This document shows positions 9,808 to 17,540 of a stretch of 64,000 bases of DNA, piece by piece; within the stretch, counting starts at the first letter, position 1; each line of letters opens with the position of its first letter. The translations under genes and the position numbers were made by a program. The notes beneath the pieces were generated by a model. The model searched no databases, was not told the origin of the DNA, and saw only the letters and a list, made by a program, of their open reading frames with translations. The stretch is from an uncultured Rhizobiaceae group bacterium (lineage in GTDB: Bacteria; Pseudomonadota; Alphaproteobacteria; Rhizobiales; Rhizobiaceae). The DNA lies in contig CALGMR010000001.1 in NCBI GenBank assembly GCA_937958815.1, positions 1-64,000 on the forward strand, read 5' to 3'.

Positions 9808-10458
9808 TCAGATATAGGCAGCCATATGAAATGCTTGATGGTCTTGCTCATAGGTGTACTCAACGCCGACAGGGCAAGACTTGCGCGCCAAACAACTGCC
9901 GCTTCTGCAAGTAAAACCAGCGTCACTGCGCACATGCGATTTGCAGCTTAAATAGTCATAGCCTTCGTTGGTGAAAGCCCCGATTGGACAGGTTGACAAG
10001 CAAGGCTTATCCGCACATCGGTCGCAGGGATGCCAATCCACCACTTTGTGCGTGAACTCAATTTCACAATCAAACATGAGTGCACCGCGAAAGGCCGTCC
10101 ACAATCCATATTCGGGGTGAATGAACAAGCCGATCGGTGATTGTTTCATACCCGTCGCCTGTCCTGCCCATTGTTGAAACGGCCAGATCTTTTCACCAAA
10201 TGGAAACCGCAGTTCTGCGCGCAATTCATCGGCTACTGGTTTCAAGACAGCTTGCGTCCAACGATCCAACGCATTTGGTTCGCCATCGTCATACTCATCC
10301 GACTTTTGAAACGATGACCAAAGACTGCTGCCAATATTGCCCACCAACAGTCCCGCGGTCCCGTCTTCATCACGAAACCATCCGAAAGGCAAAAGGCCAA
10401 AAGGCGCGAGCAATGCCCGCGCCTCATTCTGCAAAATATCTGCTTTGGATTGTGTCAA
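9808..10458 (-). CDS. 4Fe-4S ferredoxin-like protein
   Basis: A 216-residue soluble protein with a cysteine-rich C-terminal half. One group is CDRCADKPCLSTCPIGAF, which resembles a 4Fe-4S ferredoxin motif (CX2CX4CX3CP), followed by C in YLSCKS and a third group CRSGSCLARKSCPVG. Two clusters are possible. The N-terminal half has no domain that I recognise. The start is a TTG at 10458, 14 bases after the VWA gene on the same strand, and the ribosome site is weak. It is convergent with the homocysteine methyltransferase gene, separated by 3 bases. A low-potential electron carrier role is possible but not shown. Confidence 0.65.
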   Translation of the reverse strand: MTQSKADILQNEARALLAPFGLLPFGWFRDEDGTAGLLVGNIGSSLWSSFQKSDEYDDGEPNALDRWTQAVLKPVADELRAELRFPFGEKIWPFQQWAGQATGMKQSPIGLFIHPEYGLWTAFRGALMFDCEIEFTHKVVDWHPCDRCADKPCLSTCPIGAFTNEGYDYLSCKSHVRSDAGFTCRSGSCLARKSCPVGVEYTYEQDHQAFHMAAYI

Positions 10459-10472
10459 ACGTGCTGGTCTTT

Positions 10473-12488
10473 CTAACGTGACTTCGAAAGCGACCCTGCC
10501 ATGCGAGCCAGTTGAACGAAAGCGCTGCGATAGCCAAACGAGTCTTCACCCTTCGCTTCATTCGCCATGTCCGCAATTTCCGCATAACTCATGTCATCCA
10601 GCGCAGAATTACCCCGCAATTTCTGACCGAAAGCAGCAACCGCTGTGGCGAAATTGATGTCGTTTGAAACAGTGCCTTTTTTCTCATCGGGGCTGTTCAT
10701 CACCAATGGTGTCGACAACAACTTGCTTTTGCTTTCTGTTGGCAACTTGTAGCGCATTTTCAGAAAGCCGACCTCACCATATGGGTTTTCAGCTGCAGCT
10801 GGCTTGGCATCACCATAACGTAATGGATCAACCAAAACTGCAGGACTGCCCACTGGCCTTAGTTCATAGATTGCAGTCACAGAGTGGCCTGCCCCAATAT
10901 CTCCTGCATCCACTTTGTCATTGTTGAAATCTTCACGTTTCAAAGCGCGGGTCTCATATCCAATCAAACGATATTCAGCGATTTTGCTTGGGTCGAACTC
11001 CACCTGAATTTTTACATCTTTGGCGATTGGGAAAAGCGTTCCACCTGATTCATCAACCAGCGCTTTTTGCGCCTCAGCCAAAGTGTCAATATAGGCCGCC
11101 TGTCCATTGCCGTTTTGAGCCAGTGACTGCATCAAAGTGTCATTGATATTACCTTTGCCAAATCCGAAGACAGAAAGGAAAACACCAGACTTTCGTTTCT
11201 TGGCGATGAAGTCTTTCAACTGGTTTGGGTCAGAAATTCCCACATTGAAATCACCATCCGTCGCCAACATCACACGGTTCACACCGTCTTTGACGAAGTT
11301 TTCCTCGGCCAAACGATAAGCTTGTTCAATGCCTTGAGCCCCAGCGGTGGAACCACCTGCTTTCAAATTTTCAAGCGCAGAGATAATTGCGGTTCGGTTG
11401 GACGCTTCTGTGGGTTCCAAAACCGTTGCAGAACGACCAGCATAGGTCACGATTGAAACTTTGTCCGTCGGATTCAATTTTTGAAGCAACAGGCGGAACG
11501 ACTTGATCAACAACGGCAATTTGTCAGGCGAGCTCATAGAGCCTGAAACATCCAATAAGAACACAAGGTTCGCTGGAGGTTGCTCAGCAGTCTCCACATC
11601 GAAACCTTTGATGCCAATATGCATAAGCTTTGTGTGCTCGTTCCACGGCGTTGTCATGATCGTCACGCTTGGCTTGAACGGCTGCGCTTTCGTTTCCGGC
11701 AATGGATAGGAATACGGGAAATAATTGATCAACTCTTCCACCCGCACCATGTCGGTACGTGGCAACACACCATCCATAATCGAACGCCGAACGCGAGAGT
11801 ATGACGCCGTATCCACATCAATTGAAAATGTCGAGACGGGTTCAGTCACAACAGCCTTCACACCGTTGTTTTTGAATTCTGGGAAGCGCTCGTTATTGGT
11901 CGTCGTGGTGATCGGGCTAGGTCGAGATAAGACGACACCATCTTGAACAATTGGTGCGGCGCCCTTTGCAACACGCCCCAAATTTTTCTGGCGAAGTGCC
12001 TGCACTCTGGGCTGAGCCACAGAAACTTCGGCAGCGGTGTCAGCCAATTGGCTCTCACCTGATGCAGCAAAATTTTCAGTCGAAGGCTTCTTTGGTTTTA
12101 TCGCTCCATGAGACGGAACAACCGCAGGTTCTGTTGAACTGTTGGCCTCCTTCTCCAATCCAAAAGAAGCCGGATTTTCCAGTTCATAATTGTCCAGTGC
12201 AATCACACCAACAACAGGCACAAGCATGACACCTGCAACGGCAGCCATTGCGGCTGGTTTCATCTCCCAAACGGGTTTCAAAATCGAATTCATAAGTCCA
12301 CTCCAAATTGTGTTCGTTATGGAGGTAGGACGTGTCTCGCCTTCAATTCCTTGGGTTGCCGTCGATTTTTTTTCCAATTGTGCAGCATCAAAAGCATCCA
12401 TAGCCGCATTCATGGCACTTTCTTGAGCTGCACCCCTTGATGCAGGCGCTTTCAAATTTCCGAGTTTTTTCAGGTCATCATCAATCAT
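10473..12488 (-). CDS. VWA domain protein with N-terminal membrane anchor (YfbK-like)
   Basis: About 671 residues: a short cytoplasmic region (1-78) resembling an anti-sigma factor tail, one membrane segment near 79-98, a Pro/Ala-rich linker, then a von Willebrand factor A domain with the MIDAS motif DVSGS at D313-S317 and a later ATDGDFN. The C-terminal part resembles the domain that follows VWA in YfbK-type proteins. The ATG at 12488 lies one base after the stop of the ECF sigma gene, so the two are translationally coupled. This context suggests it controls that sigma factor across the membrane, which is inference. A TTG at 12500 could add four residues. Confidence 0.8.
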   Translation of the reverse strand: MIDDDLKKLGNLKAPASRGAAQESAMNAAMDAFDAAQLEKKSTATQGIEGETRPTSITNTIWSGLMNSILKPVWEMKPAAMAAVAGVMLVPVVGVIALDNYELENPASFGLEKEANSSTEPAVVPSHGAIKPKKPSTENFAASGESQLADTAAEVSVAQPRVQALRQKNLGRVAKGAAPIVQDGVVLSRPSPITTTTNNERFPEFKNNGVKAVVTEPVSTFSIDVDTASYSRVRRSIMDGVLPRTDMVRVEELINYFPYSYPLPETKAQPFKPSVTIMTTPWNEHTKLMHIGIKGFDVETAEQPPANLVFLLDVSGSMSSPDKLPLLIKSFRLLLQKLNPTDKVSIVTYAGRSATVLEPTEASNRTAIISALENLKAGGSTAGAQGIEQAYRLAEENFVKDGVNRVMLATDGDFNVGISDPNQLKDFIAKKRKSGVFLSVFGFGKGNINDTLMQSLAQNGNGQAAYIDTLAEAQKALVDESGGTLFPIAKDVKIQVEFDPSKIAEYRLIGYETRALKREDFNNDKVDAGDIGAGHSVTAIYELRPVGSPAVLVDPLRYGDAKPAAAENPYGEVGFLKMRYKLPTESKSKLLSTPLVMNSPDEKKGTVSNDINFATAVAAFGQKLRGNSALDDMSYAEIADMANEAKGEDSFGYRSAFVQLARMAGSLSKSR

Positions 12489-12489
12489 T

Positions 12490-13047
12490 TCAGTTTCCAA
12501 CCTTCTCTTCTTCCAAGAGCAGAACTTTCAGCCGTTTTTTCGCATCGTGGATATTTGAGGCAATTGTGCCTTCCGCGCAGTGTAGAGCAGCGGCTGCATC
12601 CGCATGGCTCAGCCCCTCCCCAAACACCAACAGAAGACAATCCCGCTGCCTGTTTGGCAGTTTGCGAACAGCACGCCAAAGCGTTTCCGTCTCATCATCA
12701 TGTTGCGTTTCTGGTTCTTGAACATCTGGACGCGACGGTTCAACCGCCCAAGCCTCCAGCTTCTTCGCGCGCGATGCGCTTTTGCGGTGATGATCGCGCG
12801 TGGCGTTCAAAACCACTCGGTAAAGCCACGTGGAAAACTTCGCCTGCCCATGAAAATTATGCAGCGTTTGGCCCAACCGCACACAAACATCTTGAGCAAT
12901 ATCTTCGGCATCTTCGCGATTGCCGCAATATTTCCACGCCACGCGAAACATAGTGTCGTAGTGACGTGAAATCAGCGCAGCAAATGCCGCCCGATCCCCA
13001 TCAATCGCACGCCGAACCAGCATTTCATTTCCAACAACTTCTTTCAT
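12490..13047 (-). CDS. ECF-type RNA polymerase sigma factor
   Basis: A sigma-70 family extracytoplasmic-function sigma factor of 185 residues. Region 2 is visible around residues 25-62 (YCGNREDAEDIAQDV) and region 4 around 130-175, with a helix-turn-helix near LSHADAAAALHCAEGTIASN. It is followed directly by the membrane-anchored VWA protein, which probably holds or senses for it. The signal and targets are unknown. The mttB-like gene lies just upstream on the same strand, with 173 bases between. Confidence 0.9.
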   Translation of the reverse strand: MKEVVGNEMLVRRAIDGDRAAFAALISRHYDTMFRVAWKYCGNREDAEDIAQDVCVRLGQTLHNFHGQAKFSTWLYRVVLNATRDHHRKSASRAKKLEAWAVEPSRPDVQEPETQHDDETETLWRAVRKLPNRQRDCLLLVFGEGLSHADAAAALHCAEGTIASNIHDAKKRLKVLLLEEEKVGN

Positions 13048-13220
13048 AGTCAGATGTTAGACGAAACCAATCGGGCTTTCCTTGGGTGTGATTGGAAAAA
13101 ACGTCAAAAAATCTTCGCTCAACTTTTCACAGTCGAGCGCCAAACCTCTTCATGAATGAAGTTTGCGATGAGTTCATTGCCTTGAACTTCGCGGATATGT
13201 GGTGCCCTAACCTCGCGCTT

Positions 13221-14783
13221 TCAGGTGAAGGCGTCCGGCATGGAATTCTTTTTGACCGCCACAAATTCGTCCAGCGCTTCGCGAACAGCAGGGTCCATCG
13301 CTGGGGCTTCGTGTTGGTTGATCCATTGTTCCGCTTTTTCACGCGCACGTTCTGGCGCAGACTTTGCACCTTCAGCTTCCCATTGTTCAAAGGAATTGTT
13401 GTCTGCGATTTCGGAGCGGAAGAATGCTGTTTGAAAATTCGCCTGTGTGTGAGCCGCACCGAGATAGTGACTGCCCTCGCCCAATCCAACTTCGCGGATT
13501 GCATCCAGCGCTTGGCCATTTTCGTCAATGGCGACACCTTGCGCCATCTTTTGTTGCGCAGCCAGTTGATCACAATCCATCACGAACTTTTCGAAAGAAG
13601 AAACCAGCCCACCTTCCAACCATCCAGCCGCATGAAGCGAGAAGTTCACACCACCCAGCAAGGTTGCATTCAACGTGTTTGCGCTTTCATAAGCGGCTTG
13701 TGCATCAGGCAATTTTGAGCCCGTCAATGAACCACCCGAACGGAACGGAAGGTTGAACTTCCGCGCAAATTGCGCTGCTCCATACAGCACTTGGCTGGGT
13801 TCCGGCGTGCCAAATGCTGGTGCACCAGACTGCATGGAAATGGATGTGGCAAATGTACCCATAATAACGGGTGCGCCCGGGCGGCAAAGTTGCGAAAAGG
13901 CAATGGCTGCCTGCGCCTCTGCGAGCACCTGCGTGAGTGTCCCCGCCACAGTTACCGGAGACATAGCGCCACCCACAATGAACGGTGAAATAATACAAGC
14001 CTGATTGGCGCGGGCATAAACCTTCAACGCGCCCAACATCGTATCATCCATCACTAAGGGTGAATTGATGTTGATCAGCGATGTGACCACGCAATTGTTG
14101 TCGACAAACTCTTCGCCAAACAGAATTTTCGACATTTCAACCGTGTCGGCAGCGCGTTCTGGCGCAGTGACAGATCCCATATATGGTTTGTCAGACAACG
14201 TCATATGCGCGTGAACCATATCAAGATGGCGCTTGTTCACAGCCACATCGCTTGGTTCTACCACAGTCCCGCCGCTGTGATGCATGGCAGGAGCCGCATA
14301 GGCCATTTTTACAATATTGCGAAAATCTTCCATCGTGCCGTAGCGGCGTTCGCCATCCAGCGCACGCACAAACGGGGGGCCATAAACGGGAGCGAACACT
14401 GTGCTTTTACCACCAATTTCAACACTGCGCTCAGGATTGCGCGCATGTTGTGTGAAGGTGGATGGCGCCGTTTTCATCAATTCACGGCACAAGCCCTTTG
14501 GGAAATGCACGCGCTCGCCTTGAACATCGGCGCCCGCTTCTTTCCACATATCCAAAGCTTCCGCGTCGTCGCGAAACTCAACGCCCACTTCTTCTAAAAC
14601 AGTGTCGGCATTGCGCTCGATAATCTCCATCGCTTCATCATCAAGGATGTCAAATTCCTTGATCTTGCGCGTGATGTAGGGAAACGACGCCACTTTTGTG
14701 TTGGATCTTGATGCACGCCGCGCTGCTGCTCCACCGCCTGCACGTCCGCCACGGCCACGCCGCCCTGTTTCAGTTTCGCTCAT
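13221..14783 (-). CDS. MttB-family (non-pyrrolysine) methylamine:corrinoid methyltransferase
   Basis: A trimethylamine methyltransferase (MttB) superfamily protein of 520 residues. No in-frame amber codon interrupts the frame, so it belongs to the group without pyrrolysine, whose studied members demethylate quaternary amines such as glycine betaine, proline betaine or carnitine and methylate a corrinoid protein. The corrinoid gene lies 1.3 kb away. The start at 14783 has GGAG 7 bases upstream. Residues 7-27 are an Arg/Gly/Ala-rich basic tail (GRRGRGGRAGGGAAARRASR) ahead of the TIM-barrel domain, unlike classical MttB. The substrate is not determined; glycine betaine is the leading guess because dimethylglycine/sarcosine oxidation and glycine cleavage genes are in the window. 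Confidence 0.85.
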   Translation of the reverse strand: MSETETGRRGRGGRAGGGAAARRASRSNTKVASFPYITRKIKEFDILDDEAMEIIERNADTVLEEVGVEFRDDAEALDMWKEAGADVQGERVHFPKGLCRELMKTAPSTFTQHARNPERSVEIGGKSTVFAPVYGPPFVRALDGERRYGTMEDFRNIVKMAYAAPAMHHSGGTVVEPSDVAVNKRHLDMVHAHMTLSDKPYMGSVTAPERAADTVEMSKILFGEEFVDNNCVVTSLININSPLVMDDTMLGALKVYARANQACIISPFIVGGAMSPVTVAGTLTQVLAEAQAAIAFSQLCRPGAPVIMGTFATSISMQSGAPAFGTPEPSQVLYGAAQFARKFNLPFRSGGSLTGSKLPDAQAAYESANTLNATLLGGVNFSLHAAGWLEGGLVSSFEKFVMDCDQLAAQQKMAQGVAIDENGQALDAIREVGLGEGSHYLGAAHTQANFQTAFFRSEIADNNSFEQWEAEGAKSAPERAREKAEQWINQHEAPAMDPAVREALDEFVAVKKNSMPDAFT

Positions 14784-14916
14784 TATTTTGCTCCGGAACG
14801 AAAGACCGCGTTTCTCTAAAACGCTTGTTCTTGGCAATATCCTGCCAGCGCCTTTGAAACAACTGCCTGCAAACGAAACCTACTGTCGCACACACGACGA
14901 TGGCATTGGCCTGCTC

Positions 14917-15372
14917 TTACTTTTTCTGGCGGAAATCTTGGTGACACCCTTTGCATGTTCCGGCAATTTGCTGAAACACGGGTTCAATATCCGATTTTGA
15001 AGAGGCTATTACACCGACATCAGCCAATTGTGCTGACGCGGTTTCAAGTACAGTGACAATTCTCTGAAATTCTTCAGGGCGTTCCCAGATGGCAGGAATG
15101 GCTTCACTTGGCCCTTTGATACTGCCCTGCGGAAAAAGAGCGACAATCTCTGAAGCGTGTTTGTTCAAAACTTCCGCATTCTTTTTGATTTCAACACGCG
15201 CAGCTTCCACATTCCCCCAATCTTGCTGGGCAATCGATTTTGTGGCTGCCGCGATTTCTTTCATCGCCATCATGCGTTCTTTTACGATGCCAGTCGCCCC
15301 CGAATGCGCCCATGCAAAACCCACGGCAAACACACCGATTGAGACTGCCAAAATCGTTCTTTTCATTTTCAA
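14917..15372 (-). CDS. Cytochrome c' family protein
   Basis: A periplasmic class II cytochrome c (cytochrome c') of 151 residues. It has a signal peptide at about 1-22 (ending VGFAWAHS), a helical-bundle-like middle and the single haem site CKGCH at 140-144 near the C terminus, the usual position for this family. It follows the MauE-like gene by 3 bases, so the two form an operon, and it precedes the mttB-like gene by 133 bases on the same strand. A role in electron transfer or gas binding is possible. ATGs at 15372 and 15366 are both usable. Confidence 0.88.
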   Translation of the reverse strand: MKMKRTILAVSIGVFAVGFAWAHSGATGIVKERMMAMKEIAAATKSIAQQDWGNVEAARVEIKKNAEVLNKHASEIVALFPQGSIKGPSEAIPAIWERPEEFQRIVTVLETASAQLADVGVIASSKSDIEPVFQQIAGTCKGCHQDFRQKK

Positions 15373-15375
15373 ACC

Positions 15376-15894
15376 TCAGTTGAGCAAAAGCATGGCTGCC
15401 ATAGCAACCATCGCCAAATCTTCCGTCAGCGTGACGGTGGAAAGTGGAACGGACAATATGCTGCCCATGCACGGACAATCAATATCCAAACCGCGACGCA
15501 GCGCAGAGATTACGCCCAAAGTACCAAAAGCAAATACAGCAATTGTGACCCAATACGTCGCAACCGGTTGAAAATAGGCCAAATAGGACAAGCCCAAACC
15601 CAACTCTATGAAAGGATACACCAGCGCGTAGTTGCGTACTCGGCGAGCGAGCAGATCATACATTGTGAACCCGCGCCGAAACCCTTTTAGATTGAAGATC
15701 TTCAACAACGCAAAGATCACCAAAAACACGCCCATAAACCCGTGCATAAATGTAGTCATGGTGATCTCGCCACCGCCACTGGATATAGCCAGACCTGCCA
15801 GAGCAGAAATCGTCGTCAGGCTGAACAATGGCAAATAGTCCGAAAGTGAAGATCCCCGACCTTCTTGACGGACATAAATCTCGGAATCGCTCAT
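15376..15894 (-). CDS. MauE/DoxX-like membrane protein
   Basis: A 172-residue protein with four probable membrane segments (about 25-45, 50-70, 95-115, 130-170) and the sequence DCPCMGS with a CXC pair near the third segment, as in MauE-type proteins. MauE helps mature methylamine dehydrogenase and resembles quinone/disulfide redox membrane proteins. The start at 15894 has GGAG 6 bases upstream; the longer frame to 15939 is not supported. It is the first gene of a pair with cytochrome c', transcribed divergently from the corrinoid protein gene. No mau structural genes are nearby, so a different redox role is likely. Confidence 0.72.
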   Translation of the reverse strand: MSDSEIYVRQEGRGSSLSDYLPLFSLTTISALAGLAISSGGGEITMTTFMHGFMGVFLVIFALLKIFNLKGFRRGFTMYDLLARRVRNYALVYPFIELGLGLSYLAYFQPVATYWVTIAVFAFGTLGVISALRRGLDIDCPCMGSILSVPLSTVTLTEDLAMVAMAAMLLLN

Positions 15895-15991
15895 AGAAGT
15901 CTCCGTAACGCACGGTGCTTGAAACACATCGTACCGCAACTTTAGGGTGCTACATATCCTTTACGTTCACCAAGAACCACAATTGAGCAAA

Positions 15992-16007
15992 CTAATTTGC
16001 AAATTAG
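15992..16007. promoter_or_regulatory. Perfect 16-base palindrome in divergent promoter region
   Basis: CTAATTTGCAAATTAG is identical to its reverse complement. It lies in the 217-base region between the MauE-like gene (minus) and the corrinoid protein gene (plus), about 100 bases from each start, a typical position for an operator. The regulator is unknown. Confidence 0.5.
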
Positions 16008-16020
16008 GTCGCAATCGTTG

Positions 16021-16041
16021 TTTCTAAGGTCGCTTTAGAAA
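16021..16041. promoter_or_regulatory. Inverted repeat upstream of corrinoid gene
   Basis: TTTCTAA (16021-16027) and TTAGAAA (16035-16041) form a perfect 7-base inverted repeat with a 7-base spacer, 14 bases after the first palindrome and 71 bases before the corrinoid protein start. It could be a second operator or overlap a promoter. Confidence 0.35.
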
Positions 16042-16111
16042 GCATTGATGTTTATTGTACATAGATAGGATTCAGACAACCAAGTCGGTCGTTTGCTGGA
16101 GGTTTATGCAC

Positions 16112-16807
16112 ATGTCCGAAGAACCAGAAATCGTTCTTTCCGAACTCTCAACTGAAGAGCTCGTCCTGCAAATGCATGACGACCTTTACGACGGCCTGAA
16201 AGAGGAAATCGAAGAAGGCACAAATATTTTGCTGTCTCGCGATTGGACCCCTTACAAAGTTCTCACCGAAGCTCTTGTTGAGGGCATGCGGATTGTGGGT
16301 GAAGACTTCCGCGATGGCATTTTGTTCGTGCCGGAAGTACTGCTGTCCGCAAACGCCATGAAAGCCGGCATGACCATTTTGCGACCTCTGCTTGCTGAGA
16401 CAGGCGCGCCCAAACAAGGCACAATGGTGATTGGCACTGTGAAGGGTGATATTCACGACATCGGCAAAAACCTCGTCGGCATGATGATGGAAGGTGCAGG
16501 GTTTGACGTCATTGATATTGGCATCAACAACCCAGTTGAGAACTATCTCGATGCGATTGAAGAGCACAAGCCAGACATTATCGGCATGTCCGCCCTTCTT
16601 ACGACCACCATGCCATACATGAAGGTGGTCATTGATACACTGATTGAAAAAGGCATGCGCGACGACTTTACTGTTCTCGTAGGCGGTGCTCCACTGAACG
16701 AAGAATTCGGTGCTGCTATTGGCGCAGACGCCTATTGCCGTGATGCGGCCGTAGCAGTTGAAACGGCCAAAGAATATATGGCACGAAAGCATAATCAACG
16801 CGCCTAG
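16112..16807 (+). CDS. Corrinoid (B12-binding) methyl carrier protein
   Basis: A 231-residue free corrinoid protein of the MetH cobalamin-domain/MtbC type. It has a helical cap (about 15-95) and a Rossmann-like B12 domain with D113-x-H115-xx-G118 (DIHDIG), S160-x-L162 and GG191-192. H115 is the lower axial cobalt ligand. It carries methyl groups between methyltransferases. The first 36 residues are strongly acidic (about 13 Asp/Glu and one Lys), which contrasts with the basic tails on its likely partners. The start at 16112 has GGAGG 9 bases upstream; an ATG at 16106 is too close. It is followed by a strong terminator. Confidence 0.93.
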   Translation: MSEEPEIVLSELSTEELVLQMHDDLYDGLKEEIEEGTNILLSRDWTPYKVLTEALVEGMRIVGEDFRDGILFVPEVLLSANAMKAGMTILRPLLAETGAPKQGTMVIGTVKGDIHDIGKNLVGMMMEGAGFDVIDIGINNPVENYLDAIEEHKPDIIGMSALLTTTMPYMKVVIDTLIEKGMRDDFTVLVGGAPLNEEFGAAIGADAYCRDAAVAVETAKEYMARKHNQRA

Positions 16808-16831
16808 TTATTTGAAGAAGAGATCAAATTC

Positions 16832-16857
16832 AAAGGCGCCCAAGGGCGCCTTTTTTT
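16832..16857 (+). terminator. Intrinsic terminator after corrinoid gene
   Basis: AAAGGCGCCC (16832-16841) pairs perfectly with GGGCGCCTTT (16844-16853) and is followed by a run of T to 16857. It lies 24 bases after the corrinoid gene stop and separates it from the DUF1638 gene, which must then have its own promoter or rely on readthrough. Confidence 0.9.
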
Positions 16858-16886
16858 GTTTAAAACGTGGCAGTTAAAGGCAAAAC

Positions 16887-17495
16887 ATGAATCAAAATGC
16901 CAATCACAAATCAGACGTTCGTGTTGTCGCCTGCGGCGCGCTGGCACGTGAGATTTTGGCTGTTTGCGAAACAAATAAACTTGATCATATCGACCTCACC
17001 TGCCTGCCCGCCATTTTGCACAACCACCCTGAACAAATTCCAGATGCCGTCGACAAAGCAATCGTCGAAGCGAAAGCCGAAGGCTTCAAAAACATATTCA
17101 TCGCCTATGCAGATTGCGGCACCGGCGGTCAGTTAGACGCAGTTTGTCAAAAACATAATGTTGAACGTATTGCAGGCCCCCATTGCTATTCGTTTTTCTG
17201 GGGAAATAGGGCGTTTGAAGCGCGCGATGAAGACGATATTTACACGTTCTTTTTAACCGATTTTCTAGCGCGTCAATTCAAAGCATTCATGATTGACCCG
17301 CTGAAATTAGACAAACATCCAGAACTCATTGAAATGATGTTCGGACGCTACAAAAAACTCGTCTATCTGGAACAGTTGCACGAAGATGAGTTGGAGCAAA
17401 AAGCACGAGATGCCGCAGATTTTCTGGGGCTAACTTACGAAAAGCGTGTCACCGGATATGGCGACTTAACCCCGGCCCTGACACAACTTGGTTGA
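16887..17495 (+). CDS. DUF1638 domain protein
   Basis: A 202-residue soluble protein matching the DUF1638 pattern: RVVACGALAREI near the start, YADCGTGG around residue 73 and GPHCYSFFWG around residue 96, with several spaced cysteines that could bind metal or a cluster. DUF1638 genes repeatedly accompany corrinoid methyltransferase genes, and as I recall a role in keeping a split methionine synthase active has been suggested from mutant-fitness data in a roseobacter. Here it sits between the corrinoid protein and a GMC oxidoreductase. The biochemical function is unknown. Confidence 0.8.
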   Translation: MNQNANHKSDVRVVACGALAREILAVCETNKLDHIDLTCLPAILHNHPEQIPDAVDKAIVEAKAEGFKNIFIAYADCGTGGQLDAVCQKHNVERIAGPHCYSFFWGNRAFEARDEDDIYTFFLTDFLARQFKAFMIDPLKLDKHPELIEMMFGRYKKLVYLEQLHEDELEQKARDAADFLGLTYEKRVTGYGDLTPALTQLG

Positions 17496-17503
17496 CCAAC
17501 GCA

Positions 17504-17536
17504 TTCTCCCTGCGCAGACTTCAGGCTAAGGGAGAA
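17504..17536 (+). promoter_or_regulatory. Hairpin covering the ribosome site of the GMC oxidoreductase gene
   Basis: TTCTCCCT (17504-17511) is the exact reverse complement of AGGGAGAA (17529-17536). The right arm contains the Shine-Dalgarno sequence, 4 bases before the ATG at 17541. In mRNA the 8-base stem with a 17-base loop would mask the ribosome site. Confidence 0.5.
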
Positions 17537-17540
17537 GAAA

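Noticed and set aside
13058-13085. ECF-type promoter (GGAA...CGTC) upstream of the sigma gene on the minus strand
   Set aside because: The two elements are only 14 bases apart, shorter than usual for ECF promoters, so autoregulation is not claimed.
13221-14783. Possible pyrrolysine-containing trimethylamine methyltransferase
   Set aside because: The reading frame is uninterrupted for the full length of the family with no in-frame amber codon, so it is a pyrrolysine-free member.
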